Positions 35,505-48,624 of a DNA stretch of 64,000 nt are shown here, piece by piece. Source of the DNA: Paralvinella palmiformis (Eukaryota; Annelida; Polychaeta; Terebellida; Alvinellidae). The number at the start of each line of letters is the position of its first letter. Position 1 is the stretch's first letter. The notes under the pieces were generated by a model. That model ran no database searches, was not told where the DNA came from, and worked only from the letters and a program-made list of their open reading frames with translations. A program made the translations under genes and the position numbers. The stretch spans positions 1 through 64,000 of the forward strand of contig JAODUP010000911.1 in NCBI GenBank assembly GCA_025642065.1. Reading direction: 5' to 3'.

Positions 35505-36482
35505 AAGATATTATATGTGTTAGACAACTACAAATAGGTATCTCTATAGGTGAGTTTGTCTTCTGATTACGAGGAATAATCATTCGTATACAAAATAAAC
35601 CACACAGGAAACTTGGATATAACTAACTAGAAAAAGTTAATATGGTAGAGTAGCAATATATGATAGCTTATCACTGTAATATACGGGAACTCTGTGCCAG
35701 AATTAAATACATAGAGCAATATATTACAGATTGTACACAATGATAAACTAGTTAATTCATGTACTCCAGTCGGAAAATACTAAATCAGTTTTTGCTTTAA
35801 TGTGACAGTTATAATTTTTGTTTTATGTGCTGAATGGCTTGTATTGTTTTTTTTCTTCTTCTTCTTCAAATTCACTTTGTAATGTGTTTTAATGAAACTA
35901 GCCTACTTCTTATGGTGGGTTTCTTTGTTAAGTCTTATTTGTTACGATGATTGCTGTCACGTTGTTTCTCTTGTCGTGTTTAGTTTAGTTTTCTTTTGTG
36001 GCGCTTTCTAAATAGCTTCGAAAATATTGGATTTATTTATATCCCTAGACGTGGCATAATGCATTTATAGAGTACGTGACATCATTATGACGAGTTTTAT
36101 TTCTGGTCGAAATAGCAAGTTACTGCCTTTAGACGAAAAATAGCCTTTGACTGTAACAATGATTTGCAGAACACTTCATAACACGATTTAACATGGACGC
36201 AGTAAGACCATCAATGTTGGTCTTTACTGACCCATTTACTGCGAGTAATCTAACTTCTTTTATATATCTGATGGGAATAGAATTGAATTCGGGATACAGT
36301 AAGTAGGTTAGTGATGTCAGCAGTAAACATTGCTCATACAACAAGGATATTCAATAAATAATGTTCGATATAACAAAACTATCTTGACAGATCTTTCAGC
36401 TGACCTTGTCCATTAACGAACTAATGGAGTTCCGGCGTTTCTACGCTGGGAAAATATATTTGGGTGAACCATTGCATGCAAG
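35505..36482. other. No recognisable gene
   Basis: A short TTC run lies near 35856-35868. No supported open frame. Confidence 0.45.
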
Positions 36483-36483
<1 letters not shown>

Positions 36484-36570
<87 letters not shown>

Positions 36571-36606
36571 TGTGTGCGTACCTGTGCACGTGTGTTTATG
36601 TGTATG
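36484..36606. repeat. (TA)n-(TG)n microsatellite
   Basis: A clean TA block, a short mixed TATG junction, then TG repeats. Confidence 0.97.
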
Positions 36607-37026
36607 TGTTTGTAGTTAGTATGTTGATATACACATACACAAGTCATTATTATTATTTACCTCACAATAAATGCTTTGTTCATTGTGATGAATATTACTA
36701 ATATGTGCAAATCAAACGTATACCCCCCCCCCTCCACACACACACACAAACACACACACACAAACAAATGCATACACACACAAACACACAGATAGAAACA
36801 TACGCACATACATACGCATACACGCATACATACATACATACATACATACATACATACATACTAAATCAGTATGTATGTAGTTAGTACATGTTTGTAGTTA
36901 GTATGTTGATATACACATACACAAGTCATTATTATCATTTACCTCACAATAAATGCTTTGTTCATTGTGATGAATATTACTAATATGTGCAAATCAAACG
37001 TATACCCCCCCACCCACACACACACA

Positions 37027-37064
<38 letters not shown>

Positions 37065-37140
37065 TGCATACACACACAAACACACAGATAGAACCATACG
37101 CACATACATACGCATACACGCATATATACATACATACATA
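36607..37140 (+). repeat. Tandem duplication of a 282-bp block containing CA-rich microsatellites
   Basis: The single-copy segment beginning TGTTTGTAGTTAGTATGTTG at 36607 recurs at 36889 and continues in register through AAATCAAACGTATACCCCCC into CA, ACAT and CATA repeats. Only a few substitutions separate the two unique parts; most difference is in repeat length. Several long frames on both strands here are repeat artefacts. Confidence 0.92.
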
Positions 37141-37253
37141 CAAACGCGCGAGCGCGCACAGACACACACACACTTATACATACATACATACATACATACA
37201 TATACACAAACAGCCACACACACACACACACGCATGCACACATGCACGCAAAT
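37141..37253. repeat. (CATA)n/(CA)n/(CG) mixed microsatellite
   Basis: Continuation of the second duplicated block, with CGCG and ATAC variants. Confidence 0.9.
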
Positions 37254-37259
37254 ATATAA

Positions 37260-38810
37260 GTAACTCAAATATGATGTTTATCTTGTCAAACGAGAAGTCA
37301 TCAATATACCCTGAATTATTTTTATTGTATATAAAGAATATTATTGCCCAAAAAACGTAATTATAATGATATAATGGAATTATTTATTTTTCATTATAAT
37401 GGATGTGGTAGATTCGTGGAAACTCTATAATACAATAAAAGCTGAGTTAAAAGTAGATTCACAGTGTGACTGTTGTTTAAAACACACGTAAGACTATAGT
37501 TATCAAATGATGAGTTATTCTTCATCGTGTTGCAACTGACTTCACAGCTACTTTGCATAGATACGATCGTAAGATGCGACAGTAAGATGCGATATATGCA
37601 TATTTTTATTGTGATCTTTTTGTTATTACATCAAGACAAAACATTAATCTTGCGTCCTACATATGAACGGATGCCAATATTATATCATTGAACTCACCTG
37701 AAATAGAAAACAGAAATGAGATTAATTTTAAGGTTTGATTTGTCTATACAGCTGACTTTTATCAGTTTATATTACTAAGTAACGTATATGACTGTAATGA
37801 TCTAACTAACCGACAGGCTGTGATGGGTTGTGAACATGCTATATAGAGCATCAGAATATCCATGAATCGTAAGACTATCGCCTGTGATGAAATAATTTAA
37901 TGGAATAAAGATAGATGCAGCTGTCCATAATTACCATAACAATATATCTCCAGTTAGTTCCTAGTGTTGATATGATATCTAGTTAAAATTTGTTTGAAAA
38001 ATAAAGAAAGTAATTTTGAGCCTTCGATAATATCAAGTCAGTGATCTGTCATCTTTATTAGGTTACTATGGAAAATATTCACTCATAAATTTATTTAGTC
38101 TTGTTGCCACATCCAACCTTTTCTTAATTTTAATATAAATGAGAGCTTGATTAATTGAGGGTATTCTGAGAGCAGCTCTATGTGGAGAGATGTTACTGGA
38201 ATTATTTTGCAGAAAAGGGTGTTGGTGGAACTTCCAAAATAATAGTAATAATAGCACATTTTGTCAAACAGGTCGCCTATTATCTTAGGGGGATGTTTCA
38301 TTAGGACATAGCACAAATAGTAAGCTTGCATACTATTGACAAAATGCATTGTCATTTGTACGAACAGAGAAACTCCAGTTTGCCACTGCAGGCAAACGTT
38401 AGCCAGTGATTATATCCATGAAGCTAAAAGTTGTGACCGTTTTAATAACGCCAACACGCAATATTGTGATATGTGTAAAATATTTAACGATATATTATCG
38501 TTATGTACATTACATTACCATGTAATTGCCTATACTTGTTTACATTGAATCATCGGTCTTTCTACGTAACTCAACTGTTTAATATTTCATAACAAAGAAC
38601 CTGCAAAATAGTCTGGCCATGACCATAGAAGACTTCACAAATGCGAGGAAACGCAAGTGTGTATCAGTTCATTATTGATAAAATATCAGTCACATTTTAT
38701 TTAACGTAGCTATTTGAGTAAAGCTGAACCTTAGGTAGGGGTTTTCTCCTTCTATTCAATATGTTGAGCATACATACACACAAAATGAATTTCAACCTCA
38801 ACAAAAGCTA
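37260..38810. other. No recognisable gene
   Basis: Frames at 38066-38355 (-) and 38336-38548 (+) have no recognised family. Confidence 0.4.
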
Positions 38811-38811
38811 T

Positions 38812-38930
38812 CTATCTTCCAATCTGATTTGAGTAGTTCCTGCTAGTAAGGGGATTTAAGAAATCTACATAATAATAATAATTATTTTTAGTAGTAGTAG
38901 TAGTAGTAGTAGTAGTCATAATAGTATTAG
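38812..38930 (+). mobile_element. Diverged LINE 3' tail (same family as 4004 and 52990) with (TAG)n
   Basis: TTTGAGTAGTTCCTGCTAGT AAGG and AATCTACATAATAATAATAA match the order of the tail at 4080-4145 (TTTGAATGGCTCTTGCTAGT AAGG ... TACATTATTATTATT). The terminal triplet run continues into a (TAG)n microsatellite. Confidence 0.5.
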
Positions 38931-38934
38931 ATAC

Positions 38935-40036
<1,102 letters not shown>

Positions 40037-40309
40037 TTTGTCTACCTGTGTCGGGATTTTGCATGAATGTGTGTAAATGTTGTTACTTTGTGTGTTTGTG
40101 GTAATAGTTATCCAGATAGCATTACGCTTGATAAATACGGTGTTGTAACAGTTGATAGGCAGAATAAAATATTGCTATCAATTTCAGACAAGAGTCAAGG
40201 CGTATATTACATAAGTCTTGATACAGGATATTCTAGCCAAATAATATATTATTCACATAAAACCTAGATTGAAATTCTCGAAAGATATACGCAGAATCAT
40301 ATTATACGG

Positions 40310-40997
40310 AATAATTGGTATGCTATGATATCTCAATCACTTACTGTATAATTCAAAGTTTGAAAATGTTCCATTTTCAAATGACTGTTAATAATATCAA
40401 CAGCACCAACAACCTTTAGCTTTGACTGGTTGTAATAAGACAATATTACGAATTTAATTAACAACTCAATTAATATAGTTAATTATTTAAATTACAATCA
40501 ATCATCTAAACGTTTTGCATAAATGTTTAAGAACTACTCTAGTGAGTCATACGAATAGTACAACTAGGCATTGTTATAAAAAAGACTGAAGCTTTATAAT
40601 ATCATACGCAATTTAGGTGAGCGAGTGAGGAAGAAAATGTGTGTTAATGATTGATTTATTGATTGATTGGAATAATTGGTATAGAATGCAGATCATTAAT
40701 GTAGAATTCAAAGTAAATGTCATTTCAAGACTGTTAAAATATCGACAACCAACTAATATTAGCGTTTGCTTTGTAATAAGAATATTCGATTTAATTAACA
40801 CTCATTCAATGTAGCATTATAAATGCAATAAGGTCATCTGTTTGATAAGTTCTAAGAACGTGACTCTAGTGAGTCATACGAATAGTACAACTAGGCATTG
40901 TTATAAAAAAGACTGAAGCTTTATAATATCATACGCAATTTAGGTGAGCGAGTGAGGAAGAAAATGAGTGTTAATGATTGATTTATTGATTGATTGG
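40310..40997 (+). repeat. Tandem duplication with a near-identical second half
   Basis: Unit 1 (40310-40670) and unit 2 (40671-40997) both start AATAATTGGTAT. Their first halves are diverged with indels. The last 135 bp (40536-40670 versus 40863-40997, starting ACTCTAGTGAGTCATACGAA) differ at only one position. Confidence 0.92.
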
Positions 40998-41055
40998 TTT
41001 AGTTAGAAGCAGACCATAAAATGAAACAACCTCTTCAGATGTGTGGTAGTGATCT

Positions 41056-41082
41056 GTGGTCCAACACGCTACCACTAGACTA
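41056..41082 (-). mobile_element. tRNA-like A-box fragment, probably a SINE head
   Basis: On the minus strand TAGTCTAGTGGTAGCGTGTT resembles the A box and D-arm region of tRNA-derived SINEs. No B box was found nearby, so it is at most a head fragment. Confidence 0.35.
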
Positions 41083-41107
41083 CGGAGACTGCCTGTAAAA
41101 TGAGATA

Positions 41108-41110
<3 letters not shown>

Positions 41111-41147
<37 letters not shown>
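41111..41147. repeat. (TA)n microsatellite
   Basis: Pure TA run. Confidence 0.97.
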
Positions 41148-41150
<3 letters not shown>

Positions 41151-41185
41151 GTTTATACTATTTGTTTATTTTTCTACGATATCAG

Positions 41186-41379
41186 GTCTTCCAACCTCTT
41201 GTAAAAGTACGGGCAAACTCTTTAAGTCAATTCTTCACAATGTCAAAACGAAAACTAACAGTTGTGACAAACGAAGTCCTTCCCCGTTCTGAAAGCTGTC
41301 GAGTACTGGTATACTACGAAGCTATTATTTCGGCAAGAAGGAAGGAATGGCAGTTTAAAAGTAAAAGGAAGCTTCGAAA
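41186..41379 (+). other. Possible internal exon of unknown gene
   Basis: A pyrimidine-rich tract (TTTGTTTATTTTTCTACGAT) followed by ATCAG resembles a splice acceptor. The frame then reads V-F-Q-P-L-V-K-V-R-A-N-S and M-S-K-R-K-L-T-V-V-T-N-E-V-L-P-R. GTATGT, a good donor, follows at 41380. No family recognised and no partner exon found, so this may be chance. Confidence 0.22.
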
Positions 41380-41847
41380 GTATGTAATTTAACTGTATGT
41401 GCGACATCCAACATAATATTATGAGTTAATAGCATTGTATTCATAAAGGGAAATCATAGTAATACACATTTCCGGAATGTGCCGCATTATAGCGTCTATA
41501 AGGAGCATTTGTTATCAAGCTAGATCAGGATATATTAGCTATAAGACGTAATAAACATGGATATGTGTCCAATCTCCTACTGATTATTTGTTAGATGAAC
41601 CGTATATAAAAGGAGACTGGTCAGATGTTTGGACGTCCTCCTGTAAATAAAGTCCTGATTATCATCTACGAAGTCATCAAACATCGAATATACAGCAGCG
41701 CTGTTGCTTGATACGAGACACGTGTATAGGTTTACACTAATATTAGCGATAATGATAACTAAGTAAACATATATTTATGTAAAGAGCCTTCACAAACAGA
41801 CTGCCAATCCATATCATTGTGTTAGATATGCAATAAAAGAAACACTT

Positions 41848-42104
41848 ATTTGGCCACATGGGTAGAACGTCAGACTATTTACATATGTCTATAGTCATTC
41901 TGTGCTGGAGGTCGCGGAGGCCGTGGCTCGATAGAAGTAGTTTTTCTTTCAGTCAGGCAACTGGCAAGGTTTTCTGCACTGAATATGCCATAAATCCTAA
42001 ATTTATTTTTGAAATTATATCCGTGTGAAACCTATAAATTACCGACCATATGCGTCTCCCTCATTTAAGGTTGACAGCCACGTTAAAAACTGCCATTTCG
42101 GCCA

Positions 42105-42168
<64 letters not shown>
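41848..42168 (+). mobile_element. tRNA-derived SINE, full-length-like copy with (ATT)n tail
   Basis: The head (TGGCCACATGGGTAGAACGT ... GAGGTCGCGGAGGCCGTGGC) is a decayed version of the tRNA-like head at 46135. The body CAACTGGCAAGGTTTTCTGC, CCGACCATATGCGTCTCCCT and GCCATTTCGGCCA matches the copies at 46135 and 8440 in order. It ends in a perfect (ATT)n of about 21 units, so this microsatellite is the SINE tail. Confidence 0.8.
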
Positions 42169-42169
<1 letters not shown>

Positions 42170-45100
42170 GTAAATTATCTAATAACAAAAAATCTTTGTA
42201 ACAAGGTTATCATGATCATTATGCGTTCATTTATCAGTGATTGATTTTTTTATTATGTATATTTCATTCAGTTTGTATTAATTTCACTGTGTCTACGTTA
42301 TCAGCATATTTCTCTAATTATAATTATTAATGTCATAATTGTGTTATTTTCGCTAAAATGGTCCCCGTCGTCCAGCACTGTATTAGAGTTCAGAAAGGAG
42401 AAGTTGTATATTTAGGGTATTTTTTTTCAAATCTATTTACTATGTAATACAAACAACAACCAAGCCATTATGTGTGATTCTAATATTCCTTCCCATTACA
42501 TAAATCATTCACGTAGCTTTGTATTTCATTTAGTTGAAAAATCAACAATTATATATTGTATATATTTGTATTCGAAAATAGATTTGTTCAAATTTAAATG
42601 TTTAGTGTTTTGGAGCAGTGGACGTTCATTCAGCATATATGAAGCCTGGTGTTGGTTCATTTATTTAGTATAATGGCAAGAATTAGGTTAATCCAGTAAA
42701 CAGAAATACGAATCTCTTACTGATTAGATACTTATTCTATCCAATTATCAATTAAATCGAGAATATATAATTTCCCATTATTCCATATATGCAAAGATAT
42801 GTTTAGTTGTATCCAGTTTTCTCATACTTTCTTTGAGACACATATTGAACTCAACATATTAACAATAGTACGATAGGATATATTCAACAATCAGAACTTA
42901 TTCTGAAGTAAAATAACATAGTATTTGTTCCAAGAAACAATTTAAGTGTATGTTTCTACTTGATAAAAGTGCTGTAGCTGATTATACTTTGATCCACATT
43001 TATTTGTTAGATTTGTTCAAACGTAATATATTTACGTAGCTGTGTATTATATCACAAACCTGTTATTCTTGTTCCTAATGTTAAAATATTTGTATTGCCT
43101 TCTTTTGATCGCTTTGGCCATAAATTAAGAATGCATTCTTATTATTAATAATTTCCATTTGAAAAGAAATTGAATTTTATTTGCTGGTACTCTTGTTTAA
43201 AGATGAACAAAAATTCATATTTCATACATGTAAATTGATACATGTGTTTTGTACATAAAGATGTACTACAATTGATTTGGCTACCCCTGTGACTTTCACC
43301 AACCGAATTAAAACGGGAGAAAACAGTAATATAATAATAAACTGAAAATCAGTTATTTTATAGTTCTTGGCAGAAATTATTTTCCTAACTTCCATGTTTA
43401 ATGTGTACCACGAACATACATTAACTTGTGATTTCTGTGATTCCACACAAAGAACCCCTAATAATAATCACTTCCCAACCTAATAAAATGCTTTAATATT
43501 TATTCGTTAATTTATACATAATTATATTAAGAGAACATGCATTGAATGTGTGCTATTTAAACGCATTTCTTCAAAGAAATTAAGTTTTTCGTGTGTAAGA
43601 TATTTACATTAAATTTGTTTCATTTCTAGACCTGATATTGTTCCTTAATTTAGCCTTTAATTTTTGTTTGTGTTGTGCAGCGTGAGTTTATGAGTTATTA
43701 CATATTCATTAGTTTGTTTAACGGTAAGTTAATGATCTCTGTTTAGATGAAATATTTTAAGTAGCTGATATATGTTTGTGTATTCTAGCACTTATCGATC
43801 TAAATGATTATCATGCGTTAATTGCTAGATTTATTCCCATATTGGATGTCAGCAATTAGTCACAGATAATATAATTGTCTTTCCATAATTTTATCAGTGA
43901 CTTTTAAACAGCTAATTCCCTGTTGGCCAGAATTTTAGCATTCACTGTTATAAACATACTAATTCTGACAACATATGTCTCGTCAATCAGTTTATGCGAA
44001 TCGACGTTCAGTACATAGACCATTTAAGTTACAACAATAATATCTGATCGTTATATTATTCCTATAATTCCTAATACTGTCTCCCTTTGCTTGAAAGTGG
44101 TTCCAAAATTATAACTAGAAAAAAATAATATGCCGTTCAACTAACTAAAACCATTCAAAACATAGTATGAAGACACGATACAATGATGTGAAGGATATTC
44201 CATCTGTATTTTCACAGTGATATATAAAATACTTCAGAGAAATGAAAATCATTTGAGGCTGTGCTGATTAAGCGACAGCCTGTGGATTCTCCCCGAACAA
44301 CAAAACAAACATGAAAATCACGCCTTGTCACACATAAAATGCAACACCTAGTCATCTCACAAGTGTAACAAACCATTAATAGACCCCATAAATATCCTTG
44401 AATTAGCAATACGATAATACTTGGATTCAGGTAGATTAGATCCCAAATGTCTCATTAGATGCCTAATGTCTACCATACGTGGAAAGCAATCGCCCGTATT
44501 TCTTCTAAAATCGAGTCCGAATCCCTACTTGGATCACTAAATATCACTCACTTAATGTCAACCCTTGATTATCCACAAGAACATGTATTCAAAAGATGAC
44601 CTTTGTATCCTTCTGTCCTTTGATCTGAATCCATTATTCGATCCTGGTGAATGGAAAACGTACCAACTACTCTCTAATATTTAATTCATTTGCAATCTTA
44701 GAAAATACGATTTTATGAAAACATAAGTTATATTAAAGAACATGGGTTGTTACCGTCTTCGTATTTACCGAGTAATATTGCTCAGACAGCCTTCTCTTAA
44801 TTGTTTGTTTCCTCTGACAACGAATAGCGTGTACTGGTTTGTGACAAATGGTTCTTCAAGCCACATTTAATAAGAATCAGCTAATCTTAATCCAAAATTG
44901 TGTTAATAAGTTGACTTCAAGGGCACTACACTAAAGGGCTAGTTATCTGTAAGTGACAATTGATGGAATTCGGTGTGAAATGCTGATGTTAATATGTGGT
45001 ATTCATATTGTATGCATACTCGGCCAATCATTTTGTTTTCGTTTGCTCTAATGACTTTGCCGGTCCTGTAAGCAATATAACATTAATATTTTAATATGTT

Positions 45101-46000
45101 TTTCCAAGCAGATTCAGGTATCCTAGAGACATTTCTACTCTAGTGTTACCTACGATTCAAATACATTCATTTGAATATCGTGCGTTTGGGACTATGTGTG
45201 AAAAACAAACGATTCTTGTTTTAAGCAGTACATTAGATTTAATATAATCAATAATGATTTTTCTTACTCCTTTAGTGATCAAACATTACTGGATATAATT
45301 TTTTATTAATATGTAAGAAATTTCGCTCTGATGTTTAATTTATCAATATCCGCTAATCAAATTGTTGTTATTTACATAATAAATGTACCTATATTCATTC
45401 TTCTTCATGGAATGTTCGCAACCAACTCACGTACTAGAATTGCTTCTTTGCCAACAACCAAAGTGCAAGCTTATCTTCTCTCAATAAATAGTTATCCTGA
45501 TAACTGTTCCTTATAACAGTGTCACGTTAATTTACATAAATAGTGCAATCATTTAAGATTGTTTAGCAGATTAATGTTTATTATGTCACATTTATCATCT
45601 ATTGATATAACATGCAATGGCATAATTGAGATGACATACTGATATCTAGTTTCTAGCAATACAAAATAGTCTTCTTATGATAGTCAATCAAAGAAAATAG
45701 ACATCGAATTCGAAAGAAATCAATGGTCCTAAGTGTGAACTTGTAATATCCTTGAAGTAGTAATTACATTTTTCGGGATTGTTTAATGCATATTTGTATT
45801 CCAAGAGGATTTACTGGTTTTGTTTATATTGTGAGATACTTACCATCTAAGCCGCATAAAATATTGATGCCGTCATTTTTATTTTGTTTTAACCTTCATG
45901 AAACATGTTTAATTTAAGCAAAGCAGGAATGGGCATTGTATTTTGTTTATCCATATATAAAATAGTTGATATTTATACAAAGGTTTATTTGAGTTTTTAC
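42170..46000. other. 3.8 kb AT-rich stretch without a recognisable gene
   Basis: Only frames under 75 codons (42470-42673, 43222-43446, 44212-44409, 45331-45516), none with a motif. No tandem structure noticed. Confidence 0.45.
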
Positions 46001-46004
46001 TTAT

Positions 46005-46080
46005 CCTCTCTGGTCACACCTGTGATATATGTGACATATGGCCGAAACGTGGTTTAATAAAAATTAAAGTAATAAATGTT
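46005..46080 (+). mobile_element. Possible 3' end of a Penelope-like element
   Basis: GGCCGAAACGTGGTTTAATAA AAA-type sequence follows a short inverted pair (GTCACA ... TGTGAC). A CCGAAACGT segment before a T/A-rich end is common at Penelope-like element 3' ends. The match is short and no coding part adjoins it. Confidence 0.3.
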
Positions 46081-46134
46081 CACCGAAATCGATAGTAAAT
46101 TCATATTAAGTCACCACAATTACCAATTGAACCA

Positions 46135-46421
46135 CCTCTATGGCGCAGTGGGTTAGAGCGTGGGACTTTCTTACTCATGGTCACGCTGTGCGGGAGGTCG
46201 GAGGTTCGAATCACGACCGTGGCACTATAGTACGAAGAGTTTTTCATCCAACCAGGAAACTGGCAAGGTTTTCTCCGCCGAATATGCGATTTATTGTGAA
46301 TTCTAAATTTATTTAGAATAAGTCCGCATGGTGAAGCACTAAATTACAGACCATATACGTCTCCCTTATTTGAGGGAGCCACTTAAAATAACCACAATTT
46401 CGGCCATTATTAATAATATTA
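46135..46421 (+). mobile_element. tRNA-derived SINE with intact A and B boxes
   Basis: The head has an A box TGGCGCAGTGG (46141-46151, continuing GTTAGAGCG) and a B box GGTTCGAATC (46204-46213), the internal RNA polymerase III promoter of tRNA-derived SINEs. The body has ACTGGCAAGGTTTTCTCCGC, TTACAGACCATATACGTCTC and ATTTCGGCCATTATTAATAA. The order matches copies at 41848 and 8440. A free-standing tRNA is excluded because the anticodon arm is not cloverleaf-like and a long body follows. Confidence 0.85.
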
Positions 46422-46424
46422 TTG

Positions 46425-46897
46425 GCTGTTTATATTTAAACGTGTGCTTATTATTTGTCATTCACCCATAAACGTAACTAGGTTCAGTGTCACGATTTCA
46501 CGTGATGTTTGTCGGAACCAGCAAAGGCATATCACACAGTAAATAAAGGCTTTTACACAATGTAATTGCAGCAGCTCAGACACACAAGCGACAACAAAGA
46601 GTTATGAAATAACATATATTTAATCAAGAATAATTATACAATAATTGAACCCCCATATAACAATACATAAACACAGAACATAGAATAAAATGTTCTGTGC
46701 TCTGTTATAGATTCCACTGTTGATCCTATTTCAGCCACTTTGAAGAATAAATAAACTCAGTCTCTCATAGGTCGAAACTGTAAATATTCACAATCTACTA
46801 TGTAAATATCATGTACTTCTCTTTAGGAAAATTCACAAATATTTCGTTGTATCAAAGGATAATTCCTCGAGTCTTTGCTCCCTAGACGCCAGTTACG
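46425..46897. other. No recognisable gene
   Basis: AT-rich flank of the SINE. Confidence 0.4.
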
Positions 46898-46898
46898 T

Positions 46899-47025
46899 CA
46901 AGGTCAACGGAGTTACACCAAGGTCAACGGAGTTACACCACGGTCGAAGGAGCTACACCAAGGTAGAAGGAGATACATCATCAAGTTCGAAGGAGTTACA
47001 TCAACGTCTAGGGATTACATCTAGG
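46899..47025. repeat. 20-bp minisatellite with nuclear-receptor-type half sites
   Basis: Units CAAGGTCAACGGAGTTACAC start at 46899 and 46919, followed by four diverged units of 19-23 bp. The first two units with their preceding base contain TCAAGGTCA and CCAAGGTCA, which fit the extended AGGTCA half site of FTZ-F1/SF-1/ERR-type receptors. A further AAAGGTCAAA lies at the end. The repeat is certain; the binding role is inference. Confidence 0.88.
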
Positions 47026-47029
47026 CCAA

Positions 47030-47852
47030 AGGTCAAAACCAACTATATTTGCCCTCTCATTCACAACATGTAATCCAGCTACCGTCATGCGACGATAATA
47101 TTACTCCACGAGATATATTCCAAACAAGAAACAACAAATCCCACACAAATGATCAGCAGCTCCTACACGCCTAACAATTCCGCATCACATCAAATATTGA
47201 TTGCACCAAGCTCTGTTATGGTCGTTGCCCACAGGCACTGACTAAGCCTGACAGTACAGCTATGTTTGCGTGAGGATTAAATACTAGAAACCCGATATGT
47301 ACACAAAATCAACCCATACTGGCTACACTCGATTTCATTGGTTAGAACATTCCCAAAATAACCGTATTTAGAATGTGACATCACAGCTACTACCTCTCAT
47401 TGGTTAGTTTACAGAAAGTGGCACTCCTAGGTTGTCTTAACACGCTTCAGCTCACAATGTCGCTTCATCATTCTTCAATGCACAAATGCACAACATGTCA
47501 AATTTCATCAGCCTTGTTCCCCCTGTTATCATATCAACACGATAAATTACAATATATAATGACAATATTGGCACAGATGTGTGACATTCAGAAAACATTA
47601 GTTTACTGTACTTTTCAATTTATATTTTAAGAGAAATAAATACAATTTATGTGTTGAGAAGATTTCGCTGAAAACCCAGATGTTAGTCATTAAATCGCGT
47701 CGTTAATAAACCAATTTAGTTTGTTATATAAAACTCTTAATGCATTTTATTTTGACACGAGATTGTTACGCTATTTTAGTCACTAGAATCTAAATAAAAA
47801 TAATATCAATAAATGTATTCTTAGTCTTAACATAATTTAGCAGTATGCTCCA

Positions 47853-47858
<6 letters not shown>
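47030..47858. other. No recognisable gene
   Basis: The frame at 47400-47630 has no recognised motif. Confidence 0.4.

Positions 47859-47932
<74 letters not shown>
47859..47932. repeat. (TA)n microsatellite
   Basis: Pure TA run of 74 bp. Confidence 0.98.
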
Positions 47933-47934
<2 letters not shown>

Positions 47935-48318
47935 CGTTCCTCGATGCTAATATGCTAATGTTTTCAACCTTTGGTCTGTGAACTTTCTCATAATGACATT
48001 CCCTGTAGGCAACAAGAAAATGGCATGAGGGGAAGTAATCAAGGTTTCAATGAATATTTACCATTCTTAATTTAAATTCTTTTCTCCACTTCTCTATGTA
48101 ATCCAGAGTCGTACTACGCGTATACCTTACAAATAAAACATGTACTGAGTGATATTCGTATAATGTAAAGTATAATTTAATATTTAATTTGTTTGCCGTA
48201 TGCTATAACGGGGACAAAAGAATAATGTTGCCTGCATTCAAATGGTTATTATAATGTAATCACAGCTCAGAAAATACCTGAAAGTTGGATGTGCGGATGG
48301 GTAGCTTGAGTGCTTAGG
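47935..48318. other. No recognisable gene
   Basis: Nothing seen. Confidence 0.45.
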
Positions 48319-48619
48319 TACTTGAGTGAATGAGTGAGTAAGTGGGTGACTAAGTGAGTGACTGATTTAGTGAGTGAGTGAGTGGGTGGCTGGTTGAGTG
48401 GGTGGGTGAGTAAGTGGATGGGTGAGTGAGTGGGTGGGTGAGTGAGTAGTAAGTGAGTGAGTGAGTGAGTGAGTGAGTGAGTGAGTGAGTGAGTGAGTGA
48501 GTGAGTGAGTGAGTGAGTGAGTGAGTGAGTGAGTGAGTGAGTCAGTCAGTCAGTCAGTCAGTCAGTCAGTCAGTCAGTCAGTCAGTCAGTCAGTCAGTCA
48601 GTCAGTCAGTCAGTCAGTG
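48319..48619. repeat. (GAGT)n changing cleanly to (CAGT)n
   Basis: Imperfect GAGT/GGGT repeats become a pure (GAGT)n, which switches at about 48541 to a pure (CAGT)n of about 19 units. The Ser-Gln-Ser-Val frame across it is a repeat artefact. Confidence 0.97.
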
Positions 48620-48624
48620 ATGAC

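Noticed and set aside
36939..37360. Several overlapping frames of about 90-110 codons, Cys/Val- or His/Thr-rich
   Set aside because: All are translations of CA and CATA microsatellites.
46135..46225. Genuine tRNA gene
   Set aside because: A and B boxes are good, but the anticodon arm does not fold as a tRNA and a SINE body shared with other copies follows.
46899..47025. CRISPR array
   Set aside because: Direct tandem units of 20 bp without unique spacers, in an animal genome.
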